Shown piece by piece: positions 1 to 7,208 of a stretch of 10,169 nt of DNA (the first letter of the stretch is position 1; each line of letters starts with the position of its first letter). The stretch spans positions 1-10,169 of the forward strand of contig WTGD01000156.1 of assembly GCA_011523725.1 (NCBI GenBank). The letters are read 5' to 3'. A model generated the notes under the pieces. It was not told the DNA's origin. It saw only the letters and a list, made by a program, of their open reading frames with translations, and ran no database searches. This stretch comes from Nitrospinota bacterium (GTDB taxonomy: Bacteria; UBA8248). The position numbers and the translations under genes are program-made.

Positions 1-2
1 AA

Positions 3-107
3 CCTCAAGAAAAGGTGCTGGCGGAACTCCGAGAATTCTACACCACCGGTTGTCAAAACACGCCCCCCGATAACCGGGAAGTCGCAAGAGTGCAATGTCT
101 AGGATGA
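3..107 (+). CDS. Possible C-terminal end of a gene entering from the left edge
   Basis: A frame open from the left edge reads 34 codons and stops at TGA 105-107. Its visible part has an amphipathic stretch (EKVLAELREFYTTG) that looks like a protein tail, and the other two forward frames read as less protein-like. The stop lies 32 bases before the GC hairpin at 140-171, which would suit the end of a transcript converging on the minus-strand gene to its right. No domain can be recognised from so short a piece, and the third-position GC content is only moderate, so this may be a chance open frame. Low confidence. Confidence 0.3.
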   Translation, partial: PQEKVLAELREFYTTGCQNTPPDNREVARVQCLG

Positions 108-139
108 AATGCCGGCTTTGTCAAACGCCTTGAGGAAAT

Positions 140-171
140 GCCCGGGCGACCGGATTTCCGGCCGCCCGGGC
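140..171. terminator. Strong GC-rich stem-loop between convergent gene ends
   Basis: GCCCGGGCG (140-148) pairs with CGCCCGGGC (163-171), and an inner CCGG/CCGG pair (150-153 with 158-161) closes an ATTT loop, with one A/C mismatch between. That makes about 13 base pairs. It lies 34 bases past the stop of the minus-strand binding-protein gene and 32 bases past the possible + strand stop at 107. Neither side has a clean T tract (the minus strand continues ATTTCC), so it is a non-canonical intrinsic terminator or 3'-end stabiliser, possibly acting both ways. Confidence 0.6.
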
Positions 172-205
172 AGGCGCTTTCAAGACCGCTTTGAAACGCT
201 GATCC

Positions 206-1492
206 CTAGGCCTTCCTTTCGCTGGCGGGACCTTTCAGGCCTTTCTCCTCGCAGGAGACGGTGTTGCCCTCGCCGCTGGAAGAGCCGATGACCTCGATGT
301 GATCGAATTTATCCTTCATCTCGGCCTTGGATTTGCCGCGCATCACGAACACTTCCGAAATGCAGACGTGGTCGCAGGCGCGAATCTGGCACACGCCCTT
401 GCTGTACTGGAACTTCTTGCCTTCGAGCACCTTCGCGAGCTTGAAGTGGTCGCGGCGCTTGTAGAGCTTGGTCTCTCTCGCCGTGTCCAGGATGAGCCGC
501 GTGAGGTCGTGGGCGAGCATTCCGTAGCTCGAGCACGGGCGTTTGCGGCGCGCCAGGAACTTGTCGTTCAGCGTCTTGGCGGCCGGGTACTTGCTCGCGA
601 GAGAGGGGTGCCACATCATCGCCGCGTTGAAGCCGTGGTAGGAGCCGGCGCCGGCGGCCTCGGGCATGGTGATCTCGGTGGCGCCCAGGACGATTTTCAC
701 TTTCTTGTCGAGACCGGCTTCGCGCGCCTGCTTGACGAAGGCGACCTGGCGCTGCCCCCAGTTGAGCGCGTAGACGACGTCGGGCTTTTCCTTCAGGATT
801 CTCGGGAACGTCGCGGAATAATCCATCGAGGTCGGGAAGGGTACCCAGGAGACGGAGCTGTTCGCGTTCCACGTGAGGTCGAATTTCTTCGTCAGCTTGT
901 TGAAGGCGGGGATGAACATCTTGGGCCAGATGTAGTCGTCGAACACGCAGTGAATCTTCTTGCCCACCTTGTTCTCGGCGATATAGGTGAGCGAACTCGC
1001 CGCCAGCTGATACGGCGTGGTGTTCGCCGTGAAGAACAGGGGCGACATCTTCGTCGCATTCTGCGGGGTGGCGAGGATGTGCTGGGGATAATTCGCATAG
1101 ATGATCTTGCGCTTGCGGGAGAACTCGTTGAGGCGGATTTCCTCGGGGCCGACCATGGAGCCCGCAATGAAATCGACCCTGTGGTTGTCGATCAGGTCGA
1201 GTGCGTGCGTGGTGGTCTGGTCCCATTTGAACTGATCGTCGCGGAAGAGCAGTTTGACTTCGCGCCCGTCCACGCCGCCTTCCTTGTTGATGTCCTCGAT
1301 GGCGATCTTTACGCCTTCCACCTGGTCGAACGCCTCGGTGGAGTAGGGGCCCGTCGTCGGGTGGATGGAACCCCATTTGATTGGGCGGGCGCCGAGGCCC
1401 TCTCTCAGGAATGGGGGCGCGGTCTGCGCGGCGACGATGCCGCCGATGAGGCCTGCGCCTTTCAGGAACTTTCTTCTGTCCAAACGACTCAT
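206..1492 (-). CDS. Tat-exported ABC transporter substrate-binding protein, branched-chain amino acid/amide type
   Basis: A 428-residue periplasmic type I binding protein of the Leu/Ile/Val, urea and aliphatic amide family. The N-terminus has a twin-arginine motif (D-R6-R7-K-F-L-K) followed by a hydrophobic stretch, so it is probably exported folded by the Tat system, with cleavage near residues 25-35. The mature start (IKWGSIHPTTGPYS) and the segment VKIAIEDINKEGGVDGREVKL are typical of the first lobe. A late RACDH segment resembles the amide/urea-binding branch, and nearby cysteines (C-x5-C-x3-C) could form a disulfide. The ATG is supported by AAGGAGGAG six bases upstream. The gene has its own strong promoter and is separated from the ABC importer genes by a VOC gene on the other strand, so whether it feeds that importer is unknown. 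The ligand cannot be read from the sequence. Confidence 0.9.
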   Translation of the reverse strand: MSRLDRRKFLKGAGLIGGIVAAQTAPPFLREGLGARPIKWGSIHPTTGPYSTEAFDQVEGVKIAIEDINKEGGVDGREVKLLFRDDQFKWDQTTTHALDLIDNHRVDFIAGSMVGPEEIRLNEFSRKRKIIYANYPQHILATPQNATKMSPLFFTANTTPYQLAASSLTYIAENKVGKKIHCVFDDYIWPKMFIPAFNKLTKKFDLTWNANSSVSWVPFPTSMDYSATFPRILKEKPDVVYALNWGQRQVAFVKQAREAGLDKKVKIVLGATEITMPEAAGAGSYHGFNAAMMWHPSLASKYPAAKTLNDKFLARRKRPCSSYGMLAHDLTRLILDTARETKLYKRRDHFKLAKVLEGKKFQYSKGVCQIRACDHVCISEVFVMRGKSKAEMKDKFDHIEVIGSSSGEGNTVSCEEKGLKGPASERKA

Positions 1493-1785
1493 GGATTACT
1501 CCTCCTTGTGGTGAATAAATGACATGAAGACGCTTCGTGTGCTGGTGTAAATATCCCTTCATGCTGTTGTGATGGAAAAATCATAGGGTTTCGTTTTCCG
1601 CCTGTCAACAAGTGAAATGGCGGGTATTTTCATCTTTTTTGTTCAGGCGATTTCTTGTGCGGAGCGGCCGAGGCCGGAAAGTTTTGACATACGGAGGCGT
1701 GTGTGTTTCTTTTGCCGGTTCATGCGAAGGGCTGTTTTTCGCGATACCCTTTTCCATTTGATCGAGCAGTCATCATTCGAGGAGT
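1493..1785. other. Divergent intergenic region between the binding protein and VOC genes
   Basis: This stretch is richer in AT than its flanks and carries the minus-strand promoter described above. On the + strand there is a perfect TTGACA at 1684-1689, but the bases 16-18 further on (TTTCTTTT) are not a convincing -10 box, so the VOC promoter is not resolved. No gene, RNA gene or long repeat is seen here. Confidence 0.5.
1580..1608 (-). promoter_or_regulatory. Near-consensus sigma-70 promoter of the Tat-exported binding protein
   Basis: Reading the minus strand, a perfect -35 box TTGACA (1608-1603) is followed by a 17-base spacer and a -10 box TATGAT (1585-1580, five of six consensus bases). 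Transcription would start near 1573, giving an untranslated leader of about 80 bases before the ATG at 1492. This is the best promoter in the window and predicts high expression, as is usual for binding proteins. Confidence 0.75.
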
Positions 1786-1791
1786 ATGACG

Positions 1792-2223
1792 ATGTTCAAG
1801 AAGATTCATCACGTGGGCCTCATTACGGACGACATGGAGCGCACGACGAAAATGTTTCAGGAAAAGCTCGGCTGCGAGCCCAACCGCGTGCAGGTGGCCG
1901 ACACCGGCTGGGCACACGCCACGTTCCTGCGCATGGGCGACGTGGAAATCGAGATCATGCAGCCCTACGATCCCGACAACCTCTACACGAAAATGCTCGA
2001 GCGAAACGGCGGTCCCTGCCTCTCGCACATCGCGCTCTCAACACCGGACACGGGCGCGGCGGGCAAGCATTTCACCGATTGCGGCGTGCAGTTCCTGGAC
2101 GGCTTCGGCCCCGGCACCTACACCCCGCGGGGATATGAAATCCTCTTCCTGCACCCCGATGAAACCGAGGGCATCGTCATCCAGGTGGCCTCCGACGTCC
2201 CCGCCAAGGATCTGGGGTATTGA
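1792..2223 (+). CDS. VOC-family metalloenzyme, methylmalonyl-CoA epimerase/glyoxalase-like
   Basis: A 143-residue protein made of two beta-alpha-beta-beta-beta modules of the vicinal oxygen chelate superfamily. Module 1 opens with KKIHHVGLITDDMERT and closes with VEIEIMQP; module 2 opens with LSHIALS and closes with YEILFLHPDETEGIVIQV. This resembles methylmalonyl-CoA epimerase in layout and length. The expected metal ligands are visible as His7, Glu54, His79 and probably Gln131, where the epimerase usually has Glu. The start is chosen at 1792: GAGGAG ends seven bases before it, while the in-frame ATG at 1786 would lie only one base after that site. The gene stands alone between two transport units and runs opposite to them. 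The exact reaction cannot be assigned; other VOC isomerases or dioxygenase-like proteins are possible. Confidence 0.8.
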   Translation: MFKKIHHVGLITDDMERTTKMFQEKLGCEPNRVQVADTGWAHATFLRMGDVEIEIMQPYDPDNLYTKMLERNGGPCLSHIALSTPDTGAAGKHFTDCGVQFLDGFGPGTYTPRGYEILFLHPDETEGIVIQVASDVPAKDLGY

Positions 2224-2275
2224 AGTCGTCGTATCTGATATCAAGATAAGTGGGTGAGGCAGAGGTGGAGTTGTT

Positions 2276-2307
2276 GATCCGCGCGGCGAATCGCTGCTCG
2301 CCGGATC
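2276..2307. terminator. Stem-loop in the convergent gap between VOC and livF
   Basis: GATCC (2276-2280) pairs with GGATC (2303-2307) and GGCGA (2285-2289) with TCGCC (2298-2302), with a GCGC bulge on one side. The hairpin overlaps the livF stop codon and begins about 50 bases after the VOC stop. No T tract follows on either strand, so it is a weak candidate for a bidirectional terminator. Confidence 0.35.
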
Positions 2308-3037
2308 ACGCGCCGAGATAGTATTTCTTCACGAGTTCGTGGCCGGCGAGGGCTTCGGTGTTCTCGCCCGCGAAGGCAATTTCGCCGTGGACGATGATGT
2401 AGCCCCTGTCCGCTATCTTGACCGCCTGGTTGAAGTTCTGCTCGGCCATGAGGACGGTGAGCTGGTATTCCTCTTTCAGTTCCCGGATCTTGGTGATCAC
2501 CCGGCTCACCAGGATGGGCGCAAGTCCTACGGAGGGCTCGTCCACCAGAAGCACCTTGGGCGCGGACATGAGCGCGCGGGCCACGGCCAGCATCTGCTGC
2601 TCGCCTCCGCTCATGCTGCCTGCGAGCTGGTTCTTGCGTTCGGCGAGAACCGGGAAGGCCTCGAACGCGAAGGCGAGGTTGCGGTCGATACCGCGGCGGG
2701 CCTCTTCGCGGTAGGCGCCGAGCAGGAGGTTTTCTTCCACCGTCAGGCGCGGGAACAGACGCCTGCCCTCGGGTACGAGCGCGACGCCCAGATTTACGAT
2801 CTCCTCGGGGTTCTTGCCCGCCAGATTGATTCGCTCGCCGTCGGCTTCGAGATAAATCTCGCCCTCATCGGGCTGGATGATGCCCATGATGCACTTGATG
2901 AGGGTGCTCTTGCCGTTGCCGTTGGTGCCCAGGAGCACCACAGTCTCTCCGTCGTTCACCTCGATGGAGACCCCGTGCAGCACGCGCACGGCCCCGTAGC
3001 CTGCGGATACGTTGTCGACGACGATGCTATGCGCCAA
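2306..3037 (-). CDS. livF: Branched-chain amino acid-type ABC transporter ATP-binding protein LivF
   Basis: A 243-residue ATPase that would drive import together with LivG on the inner face of the membrane. Walker A is GTNGNGKST (residues 37-45), the signature is SGGEQQ (143-148), Walker B is KVLLVDEP (161-168), and the switch position is EQN, with Gln in place of His as is usual in LivF. The segment VALVPEGRRLFPRLTVEENL is a hallmark of the family. I chose the TTG start at 3037: it follows AGGG by six bases and gives the usual length, overlapping the end of livG by 11 bases. An upstream ATG at 3076 would add 13 unrelated residues. The short overlap implies translational coupling with livG. 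The transported substrate is not shown by the sequence. Confidence 0.92.
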   Translation of the reverse strand: MAHSIVVDNVSAGYGAVRVLHGVSIEVNDGETVVLLGTNGNGKSTLIKCIMGIIQPDEGEIYLEADGERINLAGKNPEEIVNLGVALVPEGRRLFPRLTVEENLLLGAYREEARRGIDRNLAFAFEAFPVLAERKNQLAGSMSGGEQQMLAVARALMSAPKVLLVDEPSVGLAPILVSRVITKIRELKEEYQLTVLMAEQNFNQAVKIADRGYIIVHGEIAFAGENTEALAGHELVKKYYLGA

Positions 3038-3752
3038 GGTAGGCCCTTTCCACGTCCTTGTTGTTGACGATCTCATCGGGCGTCCCCTCGGCGATTTTCT
3101 CTCCGGCGTCGAGGACGACGATGCGCTCCGAGAAGTTCATGACCGCCCGCATGATGTGCTCGATCATGATGACGGTGAGGCCTTGCTCGTTCAAGCGAAC
3201 GAGGATCTCGAGAATGTCGTCCACCTCTGTGTTGGAGAGGCCGGCCATGGCCTCGTCCGAGATCAACAGCTTCGGCTTGGCCGCCATGGCGCGCGCGAGT
3301 TCGAGCTTGCGCAATTCGATCTGGGTGAGTCCGCCGGTGCGCACGTCGGCCTTGTCCGCCATGCTCATGAGTTCGAGTATTTCCATCGCTTCGCCGCGCA
3401 ACTCCACTCCGTGGGAGTGCTGGTGCGCGGCGTATTCGAGCGGGATGCAGAGGTTCTCGAGCACCGTCATGCTGACGAAGGGCTTGGGAATCTGGAAGCT
3501 GCGCGCGATACCCAGCCGCGTTCGCTGGTAGGCGGGTATCCTGGTGATGTCCCGGCCTGCGAAGACGATGTTCCCCTCGTCGTTTGCGAGAGCGCCCGAG
3601 ATGCAGTTGATCATGGTCGTCTTGCCCGAGCCGTTGGGGCCGATGAGGCCGAAGCGCTCGTTTTCCTTCACGTGCAAATCGACTCTGGTGAGCGCGCTGA
3701 ATCCGCCGAAGCGCTTGGTGACGCCGTGCACGTCGAGGAGGTTGTCGCTCAT
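3027..3752 (-). CDS. livG: Branched-chain amino acid-type ABC transporter ATP-binding protein LivG
   Basis: A 241-residue ATPase, partner of LivF. Walker A is GPNGSGKT (38-45), the Q-loop is at Gln87 in SFQIPKPF, Walker B ends in Asp166-Glu167 (LLISDEAMAGL) and the switch His is at 199. The signature region reads LTQIELRKLELARAM (142-156), lacking the usual glycines of LSGGQ; my recollection is that a branch of LivG proteins has such a variant, but it is worth noting. The ATG at 3752 is set by a GGAGG just upstream and overlaps the livM stop codon by one base (TGATG), a classic coupled arrangement. A longer open frame in the same register reaching into livM is not protein-like and is ignored. 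Confidence 0.92.
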   Translation of the reverse strand: MSDNLLDVHGVTKRFGGFSALTRVDLHVKENERFGLIGPNGSGKTTMINCISGALANDEGNIVFAGRDITRIPAYQRTRLGIARSFQIPKPFVSMTVLENLCIPLEYAAHQHSHGVELRGEAMEILELMSMADKADVRTGGLTQIELRKLELARAMAAKPKLLISDEAMAGLSNTEVDDILEILVRLNEQGLTVIMIEHIMRAVMNFSERIVVLDAGEKIAEGTPDEIVNNKDVERAYLGA

Positions 3753-4711
3753 CACGCCTCCCTCCCCGCGAGTCGCGCGCGAATCTTGCCGAACAGGCCC
3801 ACGAGGCCGTCGGGTGCGAACACCACGAACCCCACGAGCAGGCTGCCCACGATGAGCAGGTTCATCTCCGAAGAGAGGGTGACGGTGGCTATCTGCTGGG
3901 CCGTGCCCACGAGAACCGCGCCGACCAGCGGACCCAGCCAGGTGGTGGTGCCGCCGATCATGGGCATGGCGAGGCTGTTCACCGCGTAGTCGAGGTGGAA
4001 TGCCGACGTGGGTTCGATGTAGACGACGAAATAGGAAAACGGCGCGCCCGCAATTCCCATCAGCGCGCCGCTCACCGTGGTGGCGAACAGCTTGAGCTTG
4101 AGGATGGGCACGCCCATGCACTCGGCCGCTTCTTCGTTGTCGCGGATGGCGGCCATTCCACGTCCCACCCAGGATTTTTCGATGAGCCAGGCGACGGCCA
4201 CGGAGATCACCGCGATCGACGCCATGACGAAGAAGAGGAACTCGTCGTAGTTCGAGAAGAGCGGCACGCTCCTGGGCTTCAGGATGGCCGTGCCCGCGCC
4301 CCCGCCCACATAACTCCAGTTCGAGATGAGCATCTGGAGCACAACGGCGAGCGCCAGCGTGGCGATGGAGAAGAAGACGCCCTTGAGCCTCAAGGTCAGG
4401 TAGCCGATGCCGAGTCCCAGAAGTCCCGAGACGAGGCCGCCCATGACGAGCAGCACGTAGAGGGGCGGCTTCCATGTCTTGATGAGTGCGACGGCAGTGT
4501 AGGCGCCCATGGCGAAGAACCCCGCCGTGCCGAAGTTCACGTAGCCGGTGTAGCCGCCCAGGATATTCCAGGCGGTGGCCAGGACGACGTATTGCAACAC
4601 GACGTATGCCGCCTTGTAGTAGAAGCGGTTTTCCATCTGGGTCGTGATGAGGAAGGCTCCGACGATCAGCACGGCGGCGACGATGAGGAAGAGCTTCCTT
4701 TCCTTGCTCAA
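3752..4711 (-). CDS. livM: Branched-chain amino acid-type ABC transporter permease LivM
   Basis: A 319-residue inner-membrane permease that pairs with LivH to form the import channel. Family features are NILGGYTGYVNFGTAGFFAMGAY-like sequence around residues 49-71, the cytoplasmic coupling loop GRGMAAIRDNEEAAECMGV (183-201) that contacts the ATPases, and the C-terminal FAPDGLVGLFGKI. Several hydrophobic helices are visible from residue 7 onward. The start codon is TTG at 4711, eight bases after GGGAG, which is built into the last codons of livH. Only four bases separate it from the livH stop, so translation is probably coupled. Confidence 0.92.
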   Translation of the reverse strand: MSKERKLFLIVAAVLIVGAFLITTQMENRFYYKAAYVVLQYVVLATAWNILGGYTGYVNFGTAGFFAMGAYTAVALIKTWKPPLYVLLVMGGLVSGLLGLGIGYLTLRLKGVFFSIATLALAVVLQMLISNWSYVGGGAGTAILKPRSVPLFSNYDEFLFFVMASIAVISVAVAWLIEKSWVGRGMAAIRDNEEAAECMGVPILKLKLFATTVSGALMGIAGAPFSYFVVYIEPTSAFHLDYAVNSLAMPMIGGTTTWLGPLVGAVLVGTAQQIATVTLSSEMNLLIVGSLLVGFVVFAPDGLVGLFGKIRARLAGREA

Positions 4712-4715
4712 GGAG

Positions 4716-5588
4716 TTATCTCCCGAACAGGCCGGACGGCCGGACCGCCAGACAGATAAGCAGAATGCCGAACGAGACGGCCAGCGCCCACGAGGGGCCG
4801 AAGAACGAAGAGGTGAAACTCTCCGCGACGCCCAGGATGAGTCCGCCCACGAGTGTGCCCGTCATGCTGCCGAGCCCGCCGAGGACGGTGACCGCGAACA
4901 CGCGGCCGATGTATTCGCGTCCGATGGTCGGCTCGACCGGACCGATGATGATGAGCAGCGAGCCGGCGATCACGGCGGTGGCGATGCCGATGCCGAAGGC
5001 GACCGTCTTGATGCGAATCGGGTCTACCCCCATGAGCTGGACGGCAAGGCTGTCCTGCGCCACGCCCATGATGGCGCGGCCGAAAAAGGTTTTCGTGAGG
5101 AACAAGTACAGGACGGCGGCGAGTATTCCTCCCACGAGGAAGGGTACGAACAGCCGGTAGGCGATTCCCACCGAGCCGATGGATGTGGACTTGCCGATGT
5201 AGAACGCGCGGACGAGACGGTAGTCCACCCCGTAGGTGATGATGAGAATGACCTCGATGAGGAAAAAGAGGCCGAAGAAGAACACCAGCCCGCGCAGGGA
5301 TTCCGCCCCCGTCTTCTCGAAGCTGTTGTAATAGATTTTGTAGACCGCGACGCCCAGGAAATAGGAGGGAACCGCGAAGACGAGGCCTGCGAGTATCGGG
5401 TCGAACCCGAAGTGTTCGTTTACGTAGTAGGTCAGGTAGGAGCCGAAAATGATGAAGGCCGGATGTGCAATATTCACGACGTCGAGCAGGCCAAAGGAGA
5501 GCGAAAGCCCGGCGCTCATCGCGGCGTAGAAGCCACCCAGCAGGATGCCCGCGATGAGCGCGTTCAATAGGAATTCGAAGCTGAGCAT
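4716..5588 (-). CDS. livH: Branched-chain amino acid-type ABC transporter permease LivH
   Basis: A 290-residue inner-membrane permease. It opens with a hydrophobic helix and the family sequence AGLSLSFGLLDVVNIAHPAF (residues 26-45). The coupling loop is GRAIMGVAQDSLAVQLMGVD (170-189), followed by VLGGLGSMTGTLVGG (235-249) and the C-terminal VRPSGLFGR. The ATG at 5588 is preceded by a strong GGGAGGAG seven bases upstream. It lies 75 bases downstream of the binding-protein gene in the same direction, with a stable hairpin in the gap, and four bases upstream of livM. Confidence 0.92.
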   Translation of the reverse strand: MLSFEFLLNALIAGILLGGFYAAMSAGLSLSFGLLDVVNIAHPAFIIFGSYLTYYVNEHFGFDPILAGLVFAVPSYFLGVAVYKIYYNSFEKTGAESLRGLVFFFGLFFLIEVILIITYGVDYRLVRAFYIGKSTSIGSVGIAYRLFVPFLVGGILAAVLYLFLTKTFFGRAIMGVAQDSLAVQLMGVDPIRIKTVAFGIGIATAVIAGSLLIIIGPVEPTIGREYIGRVFAVTVLGGLGSMTGTLVGGLILGVAESFTSSFFGPSWALAVSFGILLICLAVRPSGLFGR

Positions 5589-5608
5589 GAATGCTCTCCT
5601 CCCTTGAG

Positions 5609-5659
5609 CCGGACGCGGACCGGGGGGCCGTTTCCCCCCGGTCGCAGCATTATGTCCGG
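5609..5659 (-). other. Nested GC hairpin between binding-protein gene and livH
   Basis: An uninterrupted 10-base-pair stem (5618-5627 with 5634-5643, six G:C pairs in a run, six-base loop) is enclosed by CCGGAC (5609-5614) and GTCCGG (5654-5659). No T tract follows on the minus strand. Such hairpins between a binding-protein gene and its permease genes usually protect the upstream mRNA or partly end transcription, giving more binding protein than permease. The livH ribosome binding site lies just beyond it and stays free. Confidence 0.6.
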
Positions 5660-5663
5660 TTCG

Positions 5664-6923
5664 TTACTTGCCTTTCGCGTATGGGTAGATCAGTTCTCCG
5701 GACTTGAACTCCTCGGGATACACCACCACCATCTTTCCTGCTTTGCTGAACTCGCTCATCTTGTTGCTGGTGATGTTCTGGAGCTGCACCTGGAACGTCC
5801 GGGAAGTCGCCCATTCGCCGTTCTTGCCGAACTTCACGTTTCCGACCACGGTGGAATGGGTGTTGTTACGGATGTAGGCGCCGATTTTCGCCTGGTCGAA
5901 ACTCTTGGTGGCCTCGATCGCATTTCCGAGTAGTTGCACGTAGGCGTAGGCGAACGGCGGCAGGTAGTAGCCCAGCGGGTCGAGTTTCTGCTTGGGCGCT
6001 TCTTTCTGGTATTTCGCCAGGAAGGCCTCGATGCCGGGGAACTTCAGGGTCTTCTCCGGCGCCCAGAACCAGTAGTCCGTGATGCCGTTCAGCAGTTTGC
6101 CAAGGTTCATCTGGATGGCGGTGTACTGAAGCCCCACCATGCCGCCGCCGAAGAGCTTGGGTTCCAGTTTGATCTCATGTGCGGCCTTCACGATGCCCAC
6201 CGAACCGCCCGGATAGGAGCCCACGTAGAAGAGATCCGGGTTCGTGGCCTTGACAGCGCGCAGAATCGGCGTGAAATCGGATGTGCCGGGGAAGGGGTAG
6301 CGCTTGTCGTAGACGATCTTGAAGCCGTATTTCTTCGCGTTCCGGCGGGCGCCGGCCACGGCGTTGCGCGCGAATTCCGCATCGGCCGAGAGCAGCGCTA
6401 TCGTCTTGGGCCGGGGCTTTTGCTTCGCGGCGAGTTCAAAAAAGCCGCGCGACCAGTCCACGATCGGGTCGGGGCCGGCCGGCATGATCTGGAAGTAGTT
6501 GTTGTATTTGAACTTCGCGTTCGCGTCGAGGCCGAACAGGCCCATGAACACCATGCCCCGCTCCATCGCGATGGGCAGGGCGGGAACGATGAGGTTCGTC
6601 CCGTAGCCCGAGACGATGAAGTCCACCTTGTCCACGTCGAGCAGCTTGGCGTAGATGCCCGGAACGTTGGCGGGCTTTGTCTGATCGTCGTAATAGACCA
6701 GCTTGACCTTGCGGCCGAGCAGTCCGCCCTTGGCGTTCACGTCGTCGCGCCAGATCTGCATGGCCAGAAGAGCGGCCTTACCTGCGGGGCCGAGCGGTCC
6801 CGTGAGCGCCATGCTGAAGCCGATCTTCACTTCCTTGGCCGCCTGCGCCGAAGGCGTGAATGCGATGCTCACCGCGAGGAGCAGCGCAAACCCGAGAATG
6901 ACGTGCCTGATTATCCTGCCCAT
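5664..6923 (-). CDS. Sec-exported ABC transporter substrate-binding protein, branched-chain amino acid type
   Basis: A 419-residue periplasmic type I binding protein, the first gene of the ABC importer unit. The start at 6923 is set by GAGGGAG about six bases upstream and gives a clean Sec signal peptide: MGRIIRH, then a hydrophobic core, with cleavage expected after Ala28 (SAQA|AKE). A longer frame back to 7001 adds a basic stretch with no such signal and is rejected. The mature start VKIGFSMALTGPLGPAGKAA and the segment VNAKGGLLGRKVKLVYYDDQ are family hallmarks. The order binding protein, LivH, LivM, LivG, LivF makes a complete transporter. The ligand cannot be read; amino acids, amides or ureido compounds all fit the family. 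Confidence 0.92.
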   Translation of the reverse strand: MGRIIRHVILGFALLLAVSIAFTPSAQAAKEVKIGFSMALTGPLGPAGKAALLAMQIWRDDVNAKGGLLGRKVKLVYYDDQTKPANVPGIYAKLLDVDKVDFIVSGYGTNLIVPALPIAMERGMVFMGLFGLDANAKFKYNNYFQIMPAGPDPIVDWSRGFFELAAKQKPRPKTIALLSADAEFARNAVAGARRNAKKYGFKIVYDKRYPFPGTSDFTPILRAVKATNPDLFYVGSYPGGSVGIVKAAHEIKLEPKLFGGGMVGLQYTAIQMNLGKLLNGITDYWFWAPEKTLKFPGIEAFLAKYQKEAPKQKLDPLGYYLPPFAYAYVQLLGNAIEATKSFDQAKIGAYIRNNTHSTVVGNVKFGKNGEWATSRTFQVQLQNITSNKMSEFSKAGKMVVVYPEEFKSGELIYPYAKGK

Positions 6924-7208
6924 TTTTTTCTCCCTCTCGATTTCAACTTTAGAGTTTCGGTTTCGAGACGCTACGCCGCAAACGAGTCTGCGGCAAAACA
7001 ATCACACCTACTTATTTTGAGGAAGCGGAATTTATCATAATACGCCTTGCTTTACAATAACTTCATAATAATGGAGGGATTTCGGGGCGAAAGAGCGGAC
7101 GGAGTAGAACGTCCGGTTGATGAATAGGAGATTTGTCGATGTGCAGGGACAAGCGCACCACCCACATGAGAACTGGTAGCTATAGAGCATAGTTTGTCGG
7201 CTTGTTGT
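6924..7208. other. Intergenic leader between amidohydrolase and ABC importer genes
   Basis: No gene is seen in these 285 bases. They contain an AT-rich core around 7015-7075 that probably holds the importer promoter, and two small hairpins: GCCGCA/TGCGGC with an eight-base loop (6975-6994) in the importer leader, and CGGACG/CGTCCG with an eight-base loop (7096-7115) downstream of the amidohydrolase stop. Neither hairpin is followed by a T tract, so read-through from the amidohydrolase gene into the importer is possible. Confidence 0.45.
7029..7057 (-). promoter_or_regulatory. Candidate sigma-70 promoter for the ABC importer operon
   Basis: On the minus strand TTGTAA (7057-7052) is followed after 17 bases by TAAATT (7034-7029), each matching four of six consensus bases, in the AT-rich core upstream of the binding-protein gene. 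It would give a leader of about 100 bases. Overlapping AT-rich hexamers (TATTAT at 7042-7037) mean the exact boxes are uncertain. Confidence 0.35.

Noticed and set aside
299..1522. Long + strand open frame opposite the Tat-exported binding protein
   Set aside because: It is a GC-driven antisense shadow: the minus-strand frame has a signal peptide, family motifs and a strong ribosome binding site, while this one shows only low-complexity Arg/Glu/Leu-rich sequence.
1684..1712. TTGACA at 1684 as the VOC promoter
   Set aside because: The -35 box is perfect but no acceptable -10 box lies 16-18 bases downstream, so it is not called as a promoter.
3027..4475. 482-residue reading that extends LivG back through livM
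   Set aside because: The extra N-terminal part is an out-of-frame reading of livM, rich in Arg, His and Gly; the coupled ATG at 3752 gives a normal LivG.
6924..7001. N-terminal extension of the Sec-exported binding protein
   Set aside because: The internal Met at 6923 has a ribosome binding site and begins a textbook signal peptide; the extension does not.
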